From Hofstenia miamia (Eukaryota; Xenacoelomorpha; Acoela), in NCBI GenBank assembly GCA_004352715.1, contig SCFE01000003.1, forward strand, positions 4,364,822 through 4,428,821: a stretch of 64,000 nucleotides of DNA. The letters are read 5' to 3'. The notes below the pieces were generated by a model. It was not told the DNA's origin, did no database searches, and worked only from the letters and a program-made list of their open reading frames with translations. This document shows positions 44,364 through 54,799 of this stretch, in pieces. Numbering within the stretch: the stretch's first letter is position 1; each line of letters opens with the position of its first letter. The translations under genes and the position numbers were made by a program.

Positions 44364-45271
44364 TATATATGAAAATATTAAGATCAAAATAATGGCGGTA
44401 GAACTTGCTATCTAAACAACTAAAGAGATAAATGAATGCATTAGTAAGAAGTATTGTAAATCCTCGTGTACAAGCTGCACTTGTAAAACTAACATTTTGC
44501 TTAAAAGTTTGGGGTGCGGCTTATAGACTTAGCTTAAAAATTATATCTGTAACTTCTCACTAATATCGGGGTTGATTTAGATCTTAGATTGTCTAAATGC
44601 TGAGAAATATTACCCAATAATATGGCACTAGATACATGCAGTATTCAATTTCGCCATTCTCCATTACATGTGTTACAATGTGTTGGCTGATTTGGTAATT
44701 ATCGTAAAATTTAGTTTGTTAAATTAGTTGATAACATGTCGAAAAGAACAAAAATATTTTGCCATGGCAGATGTGGCTTTGTTACATACTACATACTTGC
44801 AACTCAACAAACAATCTTCAAAGTTTGGTGTGTGGATGATATATGGTGGCAGTTTATGCTCGAGAATTTACGTAAATAATAGGACTGTTCATTTTTACTG
44901 AAAAAAAATGCAAACTTTGACCTTATAAAATTGATATTATATACATAAAACCCATTTTTACCTTAAAATTTGAAATTGTTTGGGTCTAAATTTTTAATTC
45001 TACATTATATTTACCACTTTATAAAACCGAANNNNNNNNNNNNNNNNNNNNNCTTTGACCTTATAAAATTGATATTATATACATAAAACCCATTTTTACC
45101 TTAAAATTTGAAATTGTTTGGGTCTAAATTTTTAATTCTACATTATATTTACCACTTTATAAAACCGAAATTATTCCTAACGTGACAAAAAAACATTAAT
45201 TGAACGGTTAAACTTGTCGTCATTCATGATTTTGTTATTTATCCTTCACGAAAAGTTTGTTAAGAATGTAC
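44364..45271. other. Intronic sequence with a gap flanked by an exact duplicate
   Basis: No gene seen. A 21-N gap (45,032-45,052) is flanked by identical 117-bp copies (44,915-45,031 and 45,053-45,169), most simply the same sequence assembled twice. Confidence 0.8.
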
Positions 45272-45443
45272 CTGCTCTATGGGGAGCAATAAAGACAACG
45301 TTGGATTGTTGACGAAAGAGTACGTCTGTTTCCTGTATTGGCCAGAAGCCAAACCCATCAATGCCATCTTCAAGAAAGGCTTGTTTTATTTCCGCAGGTA
45401 AGCAGAACTTTTCTACGGCCTCAAACAAGGATAGACGGCTTTC
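45272..45443 (-). CDS. Exon of a DEAD-box helicase-like gene (N-terminal lobe, Q motif and motif I)
   Basis: A 172-bp exon with acceptor AATTTAG before 45,443 and donor AG-GTACAT after 45,272. The frame begins ESRLSLFEAVEKFCLPAEIK, then FGFWPIQETDVLF, where the Q is in the Q-motif position of DEAD-box proteins, then NVVFIAPHRAG up to the donor, at the place of the A-x-x-G-x-G-K-T loop. The loop reads A-P-H-R-A-G, so the classical G-x-G-K is altered or is completed by the next exon. The exon ends in phase 1. Strand, order and content fit the exon at 38.2-38.7 kb as the downstream part of the same gene. Confidence 0.55.
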
Positions 45444-45784
45444 CTAAATTTACAATGGTAAAATCATTTCATCTGAAAGCATATTATAATAATTTAAATT
45501 TGAGGTACAAAAATTTGCCACTCGTTCAAATTTGAAAAAAAATATTCATTATAGCGTTATAAAGAAATTTTTAAAATTTTGATGAATTTTAACGATATTT
45601 TTTAAATATATTGTATATTTTGTTTTATGTGAAATTTCCTGTGTTAATCACTTATATTTGCGAATGAAAGTATTGCTATCACAATTGTAACAGATCCGAA
45701 AATTCCATCCTCAAACTTGCGGCATATCACTTCCCTCTTCTTTCTCGTTATCATGAAATGACATAACTGTATTCACAACGCCCT

Positions 45785-46510
45785 ATGTATGACATGAGGT
45801 TTGACGAACAGCTTAATATGTATTTAATTTATGATACGATTTCCAGAAAAAATCCCATAAATATATTAGAGATATTTGCACGTGATAGTAAAATTGTGCT
45901 TGATGCTAGACAATTGAAAATAATGAGCGATAAAGTTTGGATCCAATTGTTTTATATGATATTCTAATGTGCATGGGAATGGGTTAAATTACAATCGATG
46001 TTTTGTGTCTCCTTCACTAAGCTTTCAGTTTGTTTTGAATGAAGCGACAGCACTCAATCCTGACAAGTTTTTTTTCATTTGTGCCAAATACATTGTTGGT
46101 AAAACACGGTTTTACTTCACATCTTCGAGAAATGCGTTGGAAAATATTTAAATCAAATCCTGCTGATCATAGAAGGAATATTTCTCACGCTTCATTTTGT
46201 TGCTCTTGTTAAAGAAATCTCTACAGGTATAAAAAATAAAATAATTTTGTTATGAAAATCCCAAGTTTCCTGCAATTTGGATTGAAAATAAAAGTCATGA
46301 TTTTGGACTCTACTGTTTCTGTTATTTTGAGAAATCATTATTGAATAAAGTTATTAAATCTATTGAGTTTTTAAATTTCCAGTTTTATTCTAGTGAAGTA
46401 CTTGATATAGCTGACCGCTTTATATAGTCGTTTGTTGAAATTCAATCAGACAACACTCTATCAAATCAGATTGCAGAGGAAAACAAAGACAGTATTACTT
46501 TTCAAAACGT
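45785..46510 (+). other. Unassigned plus-strand open stretches
   Basis: Successive frames 45,785-45,967, 45,969-46,151 and about 46,259-46,510 (the last including FGLYCFCYFEKSLLNKVIKS with one stop before SFVEIQSDNTLSNQ) look more protein-like than random AT-rich sequence. I recognise no domain. They could be a decayed transposon or exons on the strand opposite the helicase-like gene. Confidence 0.25.
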
Positions 46511-47028
46511 TTAATTATTTTTGGATAGATTTAGATTTGAGCAAAAACAAGTGAAAGAAATGTATTCAAATGCTGCTCAAAGACAGACAAATCAACTAAA
46601 AGGTAACCTCTGTAGCAATGAGATCTATTGAAAAACACAGTAACGATTATCAGAAGTTATTTTCCAAAGATGGTGGTTTTAAGTTTTTTATTTATCAATC
46701 TTTCATATTCAACAGGTGATTAGTGTTTATTCTTGAATGCTTTAAGTACCAGGCCGCACTAATTCACAAACAACATAAAAACCAAGAGGACATGTGGGAT
46801 ATTCTTTTGTTAGTGAAGATCGAGATCCAATGGTTAAAATGATGAACTTGCTTGATTATGAAAGGTATAAATGAAGAGTGATGGCAGATTTAAGTTGTTA
46901 ACCTTTTAATGGGTTGCATAGTTTGGCTATGCTAAATTTCCTTATCTATTTTATTTTTTTCATGTTTTGGCAAGTTGTTACAAGGCCGAAAATTCTTCTA
47001 TCAATATATCTTCGGAAATCGATATTGC

Positions 47029-47059
<31 letters not shown>

Positions 47060-47215
47060 NNNNNNNNNNNNNNNNNNNNNNNNNNNNNNNNNNNNNNNNN
47101 NNNNNNNNNNNNNNNNNNNNNNNNNNNNNNNNNNNNNNNNNNNNNNNNNNNNNNNNNNNNNNNNNNNNNNNNNNNNNNNNNNNNNNNNNNNNNNNNNNNN
47201 NNNNNNNNNNNNNNN
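47060..47215. other. Assembly gap (156 N) inside a (TA)n array
   Basis: (TA)n at 47,030-47,059 and 47,216-47,246 flank the gap. The array probably continues through it. Confidence 1.
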
Positions 47216-47249
<34 letters not shown>

Positions 47250-47251
<2 letters not shown>

Positions 47252-50200
47252 TAAATTGATGTATTGTTTTCAACGTTCTACTTTGTAATATTGACCAGCA
47301 TAGATCAATAATAAATGGCAATAACTAATTGATGTATATCATTGCTAAGACTAAGTTTATTGCAGTCATTCTAGTAAATACAACAACTTACTTTCGTCAC
47401 GGGGAATTTACTCATTAATTTTCTTAATGCAGATGAATTCGAATAAATGTAACACTGCGCAAATTTTCAGCTGTCTATTGCTTTCCAACAAATATACGTT
47501 ATATTACTAGCAATTATTTCGAATAAGATTAACATAGAAAATGTCATTGAGTCTACAGGAACACCAAAACAAATACAAAAAAATTCAATGCGTAAATAGG
47601 GTATAAATTAGAAGATTGTGAACTAAAGGAATATATAGCGAATTTCATTTCTTTCGAAACTAATATTCTGTTGAATAACATGTCATCAAATGTAACTTTG
47701 GCGAACTGAATGGATTATGCAAACATCAATATGCGTAAATGTAGTTTATGTTCTTCTTGTTTAGAGCAGGCGAACTGGTAAGCATTTTGATTTTCGATTT
47801 CGAAAAGTTATGGAGGATTAATATACAAATTGATAGTGTTTTTAAGAATATTTCAATATTCCAATAGTTTCACAGATGCCCACTGCATACAAATGGTAGG
47901 TAATTGATAGTCGAAATACGTTTTTGTGTCTTGTTTTTAGCGCTTGCCAATATATTTTCGGGTAACGTATGTTTTGTTTAGAAAAATTTGTATTATTTTT
48001 CCAACTTTGAGCGCTTAGATAAATGTTGAAAGGGGACCTTATTTTTGGGGCCAGGTCCAAACGCGGGCAAGTTTATTCAGGCAGAAGACAGAACGTGCAT
48101 TTTCTTAGAAACTAAATCCGTTCATAAACGCCTAACCCTAAACTGCCAGTTTATCTGAAAAAACCCAATCAGTTTTGTAAACATTTTCTAAGAATTTTCT
48201 CAAAGCATATTATTACATTTGAATCAAACCAGGTCGTAGTTTGTGTATACCCGTTCAGGGGTGGGTTGGGTAAATAATTTCATATGTGGGGGTAAATTTA
48301 AGGGTGCGATTTTACGTTACATTTTTCGTAGGCTTCCATCAAAAAATCAATATGCCTGAGATTAAATTATTCAGTTAATATTTCAGTTTAGTTTTCAGTT
48401 CAGTATATACAGTATAATTACATGGACAATTTATCTAACAACTGCATTGTACAACACAATTATATGTATACTGCACAGCCGTCTATTTCAATAATATGAA
48501 TTACTTTTTATGGGAAAACCTACTTTCTTTGGTGAATGCGTGGTTATTTTTTAATAAATCTGAATGTGCGGTGCAGGCATCACAAGTTGTGGGTAAGAGT
48601 TGATTTGGGTACGAAGATCGGTGCATACATCCACTCTTCATTTTGAAACCCAAGGTATTGACTAATCTATGCCAATATTGTAAGCATCTTGACTAATTAA
48701 CTAACTGGCTATGCTCGGCTTGGTTTGGCTTGGCTCGGTTAAACTAGTCTATACTCAGATTTGAATGGGATCAGCTGGTAAATTCCGATTAGGGAATGGC
48801 TCAATTCGGCTTTTCACACAATTTGATGGCTCTGAAATAACATTGTCAACCGCTTAACAATCCCCTCAAAATCACTCCTTTTGCAAAATTTCATTGTATG
48901 TACTGCGAACCTACAAAATTCTTGTGGGCTGCTGAAATTTCTGAAATATAGATAATTTCACTTAGTGTGAAATGTGTAAATTATATTTATCTGTTAAATT
49001 TTTCTATTGTAGAATAAACATATTTTTTCATATTTCAAAGTAGTTTTTAACCGTAACTATTACCAACAGATGTTTTTGTTTTGGAAGATTTATATTTTAG
49101 ATTCTAATTCGGATTCGGATTTGCAAAAAAATTGCCTGAATATTCGGATTTGAAATAAACCAAGTGAATTTGCAGCACCCTTTATGCAATTTATTTCAAT
49201 CATTTGTTTATATAAATGTAATCCGGGGTCAGTAGAACCGGAAGCTGATTGCAATTCTGGTTTTTTAGTCGTTCGAATGGGCTTGGCCATGACCTACCAA
49301 AAACCCGGCCTAGAACCCGGTAATGTGTTTTTAAAAGCAGGCCACTAATTATTTATCGATTTCACGTGTAAACAAGCGCCTCAAGCGGAAAGAGTTGATA
49401 CTTAATGTTTCGCATGTTTCTTCTTTGTAGAAATTCTGCAAGTTGTGTAATAACGAAGAATAGCTGTCTATGGTTCCCTTCTGTAAATGAGGTTAAGCAT
49501 TTCATTTATGTGATACGTTTTTTGTTGAGGAATAATTTAGAAATCATTTGATAAAGCTATAAACATGAAAAAAATCTTATCATACAAAACAGCCTCAAAA
49601 TCCAAGGTTCTTGTAGAAATTCTGCAGAAGAGATATCAATTCGTCAATGCTTATTGAAGGCTTTAATGCTAACAATTCGGATCCTCATGTATCCTGTCTT
49701 CTGAAGGATAATGTGTATTTGATTATTAATAAATCATATGTAATAGAAACGAATTGAATGCAAGGGAGAAATTTATACCAGCATCTATTGCTTCGTAGTT
49801 AACATGGTTATCGATTGAAAAATGCTACATCTTTTGTTATTGGAAAAATTCTCTATTTTAGCTATTTATGAAAGTATTTTGGCTCTTTTTATATTGTTTG
49901 AAAATACTCATCTGGGAAAAGAGCTTTGTCTAATCGGAGAATTGCTAACAATAAGAAATAGCTAATTGGGAATCATCTTTCATATTCATACTATCCGCGA
50001 GTACCCAATTTTCCTCGCCCACACCTGTAGAAACGGGTTGGCTTTAGTGCTGTGTGGGTAAGGGATTTCTGATACCTGCATCCGACAAAGCCTTACTCGT
50101 GCCCCTAAAAGTTTTATTCATACCAGCACAAATGCTCTTGGGTTCAATATACAATAGCTAATGTGCCGCATAATTGATACTTATATTTTAAATTTAAATT

Positions 50201-50410
50201 CAAATTTTGAGATTACTGCGTAAAGATGATTAGAATTAAAACATAATATTCCAAAAAAAGAAAATTTTCTAATGCTGATATAACAAAAACTTCAAAAAAT
50301 TAATACACGCCATAGATTTTTTAAGACTTAAGGTCTGCAAACAATATAGATCTTAAAATTTTGATTATTTGTAAGTTTTTTGTAATTTTATATATTATTA
50401 TGTAATAATT
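47250..50410. other. No recognisable gene
   Basis: AT-rich sequence with ordinary CpG. Short G/C-rich words (GGCTTGGCTCGG near 48,720; ATTCGG repeats near 49,100) occur without a consistent repeat unit. No supported exon or transposon motif. Confidence 0.45.
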
Positions 50411-50414
50411 CATA

Positions 50415-51612
50415 CGCTGGTGGTCAAATTAATTCGTATCAGTCTTAAACATGCAAATCGGACAGGTCAATTAAAAATCGTAGCAAAACGTTTCGTACCA
50501 CTTCGCTTTTTGCCTTTCCACGCCTCGTGAAGTTCATCTAGACTTTTCACATTTTCGCATCGGTTTTTTGAAGCATTTTTACGTGTATTCACAAGCATTC
50601 GAAGGAGATTATAAATCTTGTAAAGAAGAAATCTGCCAGTGGATGGTCTTAACAACGGATTGCCAAGGAATTCAAGCTCAGCAAATCCTCCATGCAGTAT
50701 ATGGTCAAAAACAACTATGAAAAAGTAAAGAAGAAACCTGGGAGGAAACCCGTCATCTCAAAACGAGAAAAATACTCGATTAAGACCGAAATATCCCATC
50801 TGAAGAGATCGAGACAGACGGTAAATTCAAGAAAAATCATCGGCAACTGTCTTTTGACTGCCTCTCGGAGCATCGTTTGCTGAGTCTTGAAGAAGATGGG
50901 CCTCAAATACAAAAATTCCCCAAAGCAATAAATTCTACTGCAAAACCACTCACTGGTCGCGACCCGTGTGGATTGGGGAAAAGTGGTTTTTTCCGACGAG
51001 AAGAAATTCAATCTGGATGGACCAGATTTTTGGGGCTCATTTCAATCCAAGAATGAAGTTCCAAAGCGAAATCGGCGACAAGGCGGTGGGGGTCGAATCA
51101 TGATTTGGGGCATGATTTTTCCAAGCGGAATTATTTCTGTCACAAGGGTGAAAGGGAACATAAATTCCGCAGCTTACCAACTACTATTATCCTTCTTTGC
51201 CCAGCCATTGCTATTCGACATAATGGGGGACGATTTCGTGTTCTAGCAGGACAATTACAGTGTTCACGTGTCTGCTTCATCGATGAAATTTTTTGAGGAG
51301 TGAGGGGTATCAGTTTTGGAGTGGCCCAGCCGCAGCCCTGACCTCAACATAATGGAGAACGTGTGGTCCATGATCTCCAAAAAAGTGTACGACGGACAAC
51401 AGTAAAAAAATCTGGAAGAACTTGAACAGAGAATCGATCGGGCCGTTTTAGACTTAAATCTCCACGGCATCGACATTTTAAAGAAGTTATATAACAGTAT
51501 TCCACGCAGAATATCTTTAGTTTTGCAGAAAAAAGGAAATATACTTCCCTATTAGCTTTGGTTTTCCCTATGAGACTATTAGTGCAGGGGTACGAAACGT
51601 TTTGACACAATT
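50415..51612 (+). mobile_element. Tc1-like transposon (Tc1-c), all three catalytic residues kept
   Basis: Plus-strand transposase: helix-turn-helix RIAKEFKLSKSSMQYMVKNN (near 50,665), then KKKPGRKPVISKREKYSI, first catalytic Asp in VVFSDEKKFNLDGPD (near 50,992), a GGGGRIMIWG block, second Asp in QDNYSVHVS near 51,250 just after a stop, and Glu in SPDLNIMENVWSMI near 51,350. The D-to-E spacing is 34 residues, the Tc1 DD34E signature. Two or three stops and a frameshift near 50,885-50,960 inactivate it. End repeats are short and imperfect: GGTCAAATTAATTCGTA at the left and the reverse complement TGTCAAAACGTTTCGTA at the right. Exact ends are uncertain. Confidence 0.88.
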
Positions 51613-51829
51613 TATATCAATTTTCAACAAACACATGATTAAGAATGGCACCAAATAATTCTGTTCACATTAGATGTGCATTCAACAGTGAACATACGAT
51701 GTAATTATGTACAGTATGATCAACAATGAATGATAGTAAAACACAAATTCATTAAAGATATATACTCGATGATTTTTAAAAAATTAGCATATCTACACTA
51801 CCACGAAAGTTGGACATTTGTATAAAAAG

Positions 51830-52495
51830 GCATCAATTTAAAAATTTTCATTGTATCATCTGGGCTACTGAATTGAAAGAATGGATCAAATACGCAGCCC
51901 AAATCGCCGCTTCAGGAAGAATTCTCCTTTCAACGGTAAGCAAGCAACATTCATCATCACCAAATGTGAACAGTCCAAAAGCATCAAGGATCTCCAAAGG
52001 CCATTCAGAAAGGAATTTTACCAAAATAACCCACGTGAAATTCCGAATATCCTTGCATTTACAAGAGTTTAGAAACGTAACAACATTAAGGCTGTAAAAC
52101 AAATTTTCTAGCAAAATCCAAAATGTCATATAAGTGAGGCAGCAAGAGTCCTTGGCTTAAGCTACTTGGCAATTTCGACAACTTTGGGAAGAATCTCAAG
52201 TGGAGGGCGTGCAGGCCACACTTGACGCAGTGTCTGAGTGCAGCCATCATGGAATCAATATGGGCAGTTGCACTTTTTGGTTGACTTTTGAAGAAAAATG
52301 GTTTGTCCTGAAACAGTCTCCAAACAAGCAGATATGTCGACACTGGGCGATTTCAAATCTCCCCACAGTAATTGAGTGCAAGAAGGCTCATGCCGAGAAA
52401 GTGATGGCCTGGGTAGGGATTGTAGATGGACCGAATCCTCGTTGTTGTTTGGTTCCAGGGATCAGTGAATTCGAACGTATAACTGGAACAAGTCC
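51830..52495 (+). mobile_element. DUF4817-type mariner transposase remnant
   Basis: Blocks on the plus strand: KQATFIITKCEQSKSIKDLQ and RPFRKEFYQNNPREIPN (the DUF4817-like N-terminal DNA-binding domain), KAVKQIF and CHISEAARVLGLSYLAI (second helix-turn-helix, near 52,085-52,170), then across frameshifts WLTFEEKWFVLKQSPNKQIC with RHWAI and AEKVMAWVGIVDG, matching the catalytic-core start F-S-D-E...N-G-x-V-N-K-Q-N-x-R-x-W. The first catalytic Asp reads Glu-Glu. It ends at the piggyBac insertion point (TTAA 52,496-52,499); no continuation was found right of piggyBac. Confidence 0.72.
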
Positions 52496-54243
52496 TTAAC
52501 CTATTAAACGTCTGTGGTGACATATGTCACCCACACGCAGCTACTATCAAAATTATTCCGGTGACTTATGTCACCCATCAAATTTAATTGTATTTTGAAG
52601 CCAATTGCTGTTACTTTTGCCACTCTTATAAATAGAATAATAAAATTGAGATATCTGGCAACTATTCTGGGTATTGAAACGATGTGATGGACTCATAAAT
52701 CAGTGCCATGACATGCTTTAAAGGTTGCGGGTTGGTCTGTTGTTGAGCCACATTTATTGTTTTGCTATTATTCTATTTTTCTTTTATTGTCAAACCCTTT
52801 ACTATGAGTAAAAAACAACAGGATGAGATGGTTTATCTCCTTTGTGAATTGGAATCTGATTTTAGTGAAAGTGAGACATCTTCATCAAATGAAATATCCA
52901 GTGACGAAAGCGATGGTGACCATCTTGTTGTTCTGTCTTCCGATTGGACTAAAACAGACAAAGCGCGTGCACCTTTTGCTTTTTGTGGGAATAGTAGCGT
53001 GAAATTTACAGTTAATGATAAAGAAAACCCATTGGAATCTTTTTAAAAGTATTTCAATCATGATGTTTTTGAGCATATTGTTATAGAAACGAACAGATAT
53101 GCAAAAGAGTTTTTGGATGCAAAAATCTTAAATTTACCAAAATTTTCGCGAGCTCATAAGTGGTTTGATACGGATGGAAATGAAATGAAAGTATTTGTAG
53201 CATTACTTATCTTACAACGGGTTGACTCTAAGCCAAGAAATGATATGTATTTTTTGAAAAGAGAAAGCATATCAAACTTTTTTTTCGGTAAAATTATGAA
53301 TGGTAAAAGATTTGCAGTGCTAGAAGAATTCAAGCATTTTGCTGATAACAATTTTATTGATGCAAGAACACCACACAGAAAAATAGTGAAGATATAGCCA
53401 CTTTTGGATATCATCATCCCACTTTTAATTAAAAACTATATTCCTGAGAAAGAAATCAGCATAGAAGAATCATTATTAGGCTGGAAAGGAAATCTGAGTT
53501 GGTTTGTATAAATAGCCACCAAGAAGAACTGCTTCAGGATCAAGTTTTTTGTGTTGTGCGAAAGTGCTACAGGGTATGTATGGCATATTTTTCCATATAC
53601 TGGTGCTGACATCATTCATAATCAGCTGTATAATGATTTGCCAATGACATCCCAAATAGTCTTTACATTGATTGATTCTTTACTGAATAAAGGGTATTGT
53701 CTGAACACAGAGAATTTTTACACAACTACTATATTGGGTGATTCTTTGAACCAGCAACAGACATATTGTAGGTACAATACGGCTAAACCACAAAGAACTT
53801 CCAAAAGTAGTGAAAGAAGCCAAGCTAAAAAAAGAGGAAGCAATAGCCGCCTACCGTAATAAATTGATGGTCTTGAAGTGGAAAGACCGAAAAGATGTCA
53901 CTCTCGTGAGTAGCATTCATGATAGTACTATTAAAACATCTACCTCTAGACAAGGAATTCAGAAAGAGAAACCAAAAGTCGTTCTAAATTACAACGCAAA
54001 TATGGGTGGTGTAGATTTATCTGACAATCTACTCTGTCATTTTTCAACAGTCAGAAACCAGCTAAAGAAATATTATAGAAAAGTATTTCAACACTTCCTA
54101 GATATATCAGTGCTAAATTCGTTTGCGTGTTATGAAAAACTAGGAGGAAAATTACAAAGAATAGAATTTATAATCACATTGGCAGAAAATTTGATTGCTA
54201 AATATGGCACTGAATTGCCAACACCAATTACCATTGCAGGGAG
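52496..54243 (+). mobile_element. piggyBac-like transposon, 3' truncated
   Basis: TTAA at 52,496-52,499 followed by CCTATTAAACG marks the left end. The transposase starts at 52,804 (MSKKQQDEMVYLL) with an acidic Ser/Glu/Asp-rich N-terminus. The core follows in one frame: FVALLILQRVDSKPRNDMYF, ISIEESLLGWKGNLSW, FRIKFFVLCESATGYVW, LNTENFYTTTILGDSL, then after a 1-base frameshift near 53,770 AYRNKLMVLKWKDRKDV, NYNANMGGVDLSDNL and VRNQLKKYYRKVFQHFL. Three in-frame stops (53,044, 53,395, about 53,507). Two of the three catalytic Asp positions read Glu (I-E-E-S, T-E-N-F-Y); the third (G-G-V-D) is kept. The Cys-rich C-terminus and right end are missing. It inserted into the DUF4817 mariner. Confidence 0.92.
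52500..52575 (+). repeat. piggyBac left end with two subterminal palindromes
   Basis: GGTGACATATGTCACC at 52,516-52,531 is a perfect 16-bp palindrome. GGTGACTTATGTCACC at 52,560-52,575 repeats it with one mismatch, 44 bp further in. Position just inside the TTAA end suggests transposase binding sites; this is inference. Confidence 0.7.
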
Positions 54244-54796
54244 GCCTGCAAAGATTGTTGCTAATGCTAAGCCTAGTCGGCTAATTGGGCCAGTAGTCGG
54301 TCCTTTCAACATGCTGCGACCACTCTATTTTAAACAGCATAAAGAATTCTTCAATGCAGAAGTTATCGTCTCTTATATGTTACGAACATTTTCGTTTTCC
54401 ATGAAATGAGCCCCTGCACCTGTAGTACCCTCTATCAGAATCTGGCATTCTGATGCCTCTCTCTGCGCACTCGGCATCGTAGATCCAGATGACAATCAAT
54501 TTTCATTTCATTCTCCACATTACGCCCATATATTCCGCAAAGAGCTCCATGCAGCACTCATAGCATTAGAAAGAACCTCTTATGGTGACACTTTAATTTT
54601 GTATTCATGGCTTTTTGTCCAAGCTCTTTGGTCAGGTGAACTACATGGTAGTCAATATCTAGAAATTGTTCTTGCAACGCTTCTTACAAGATTCAAGAGT
54701 ATCATAGTCTACTGGGTCCCCTCTGCATACAAAAAGCTGATCTGCCGTCACAATATAATCTCAACAGCTCAACCTCCTCTTCACTTTCCTGCATAG
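54244..54796 (+). pseudogene. RNase H-like retroelement fragment joined in frame to piggyBac
   Basis: Continuing the piggyBac frame but unlike its family, the stretch reads RLIGPVVGPFNMLRPLYF, then after one TGA (54,407) IRIWHSDASLCALGIVD, FRKELHAALIALERT, TLILYSWLFVQALWSG and IIVYWVPSAY before a final stop at 54,794. D in S-D-A-S, E in K-E-L and the terminal W-V-P-S match the layout of retroelement RNase H domains. The third acidic residue (expected near L-Y-S-W) is missing. The W-V-P-S/A-x-x-x-x-D type occurs in tyrosine-recombinase retroelements and in reverse-transcribing viruses; I cannot choose between them. It is inactive. Confidence 0.5.
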
Positions 54797-54799
54797 ACA

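Noticed and set aside
48700-49330. GGCTTGGCTCGG and ATTCGG word clusters as a minisatellite or regulatory array
   Set aside because: No consistent unit length or spacing could be defined; similar words occur at 39.2 and 43.7 kb.
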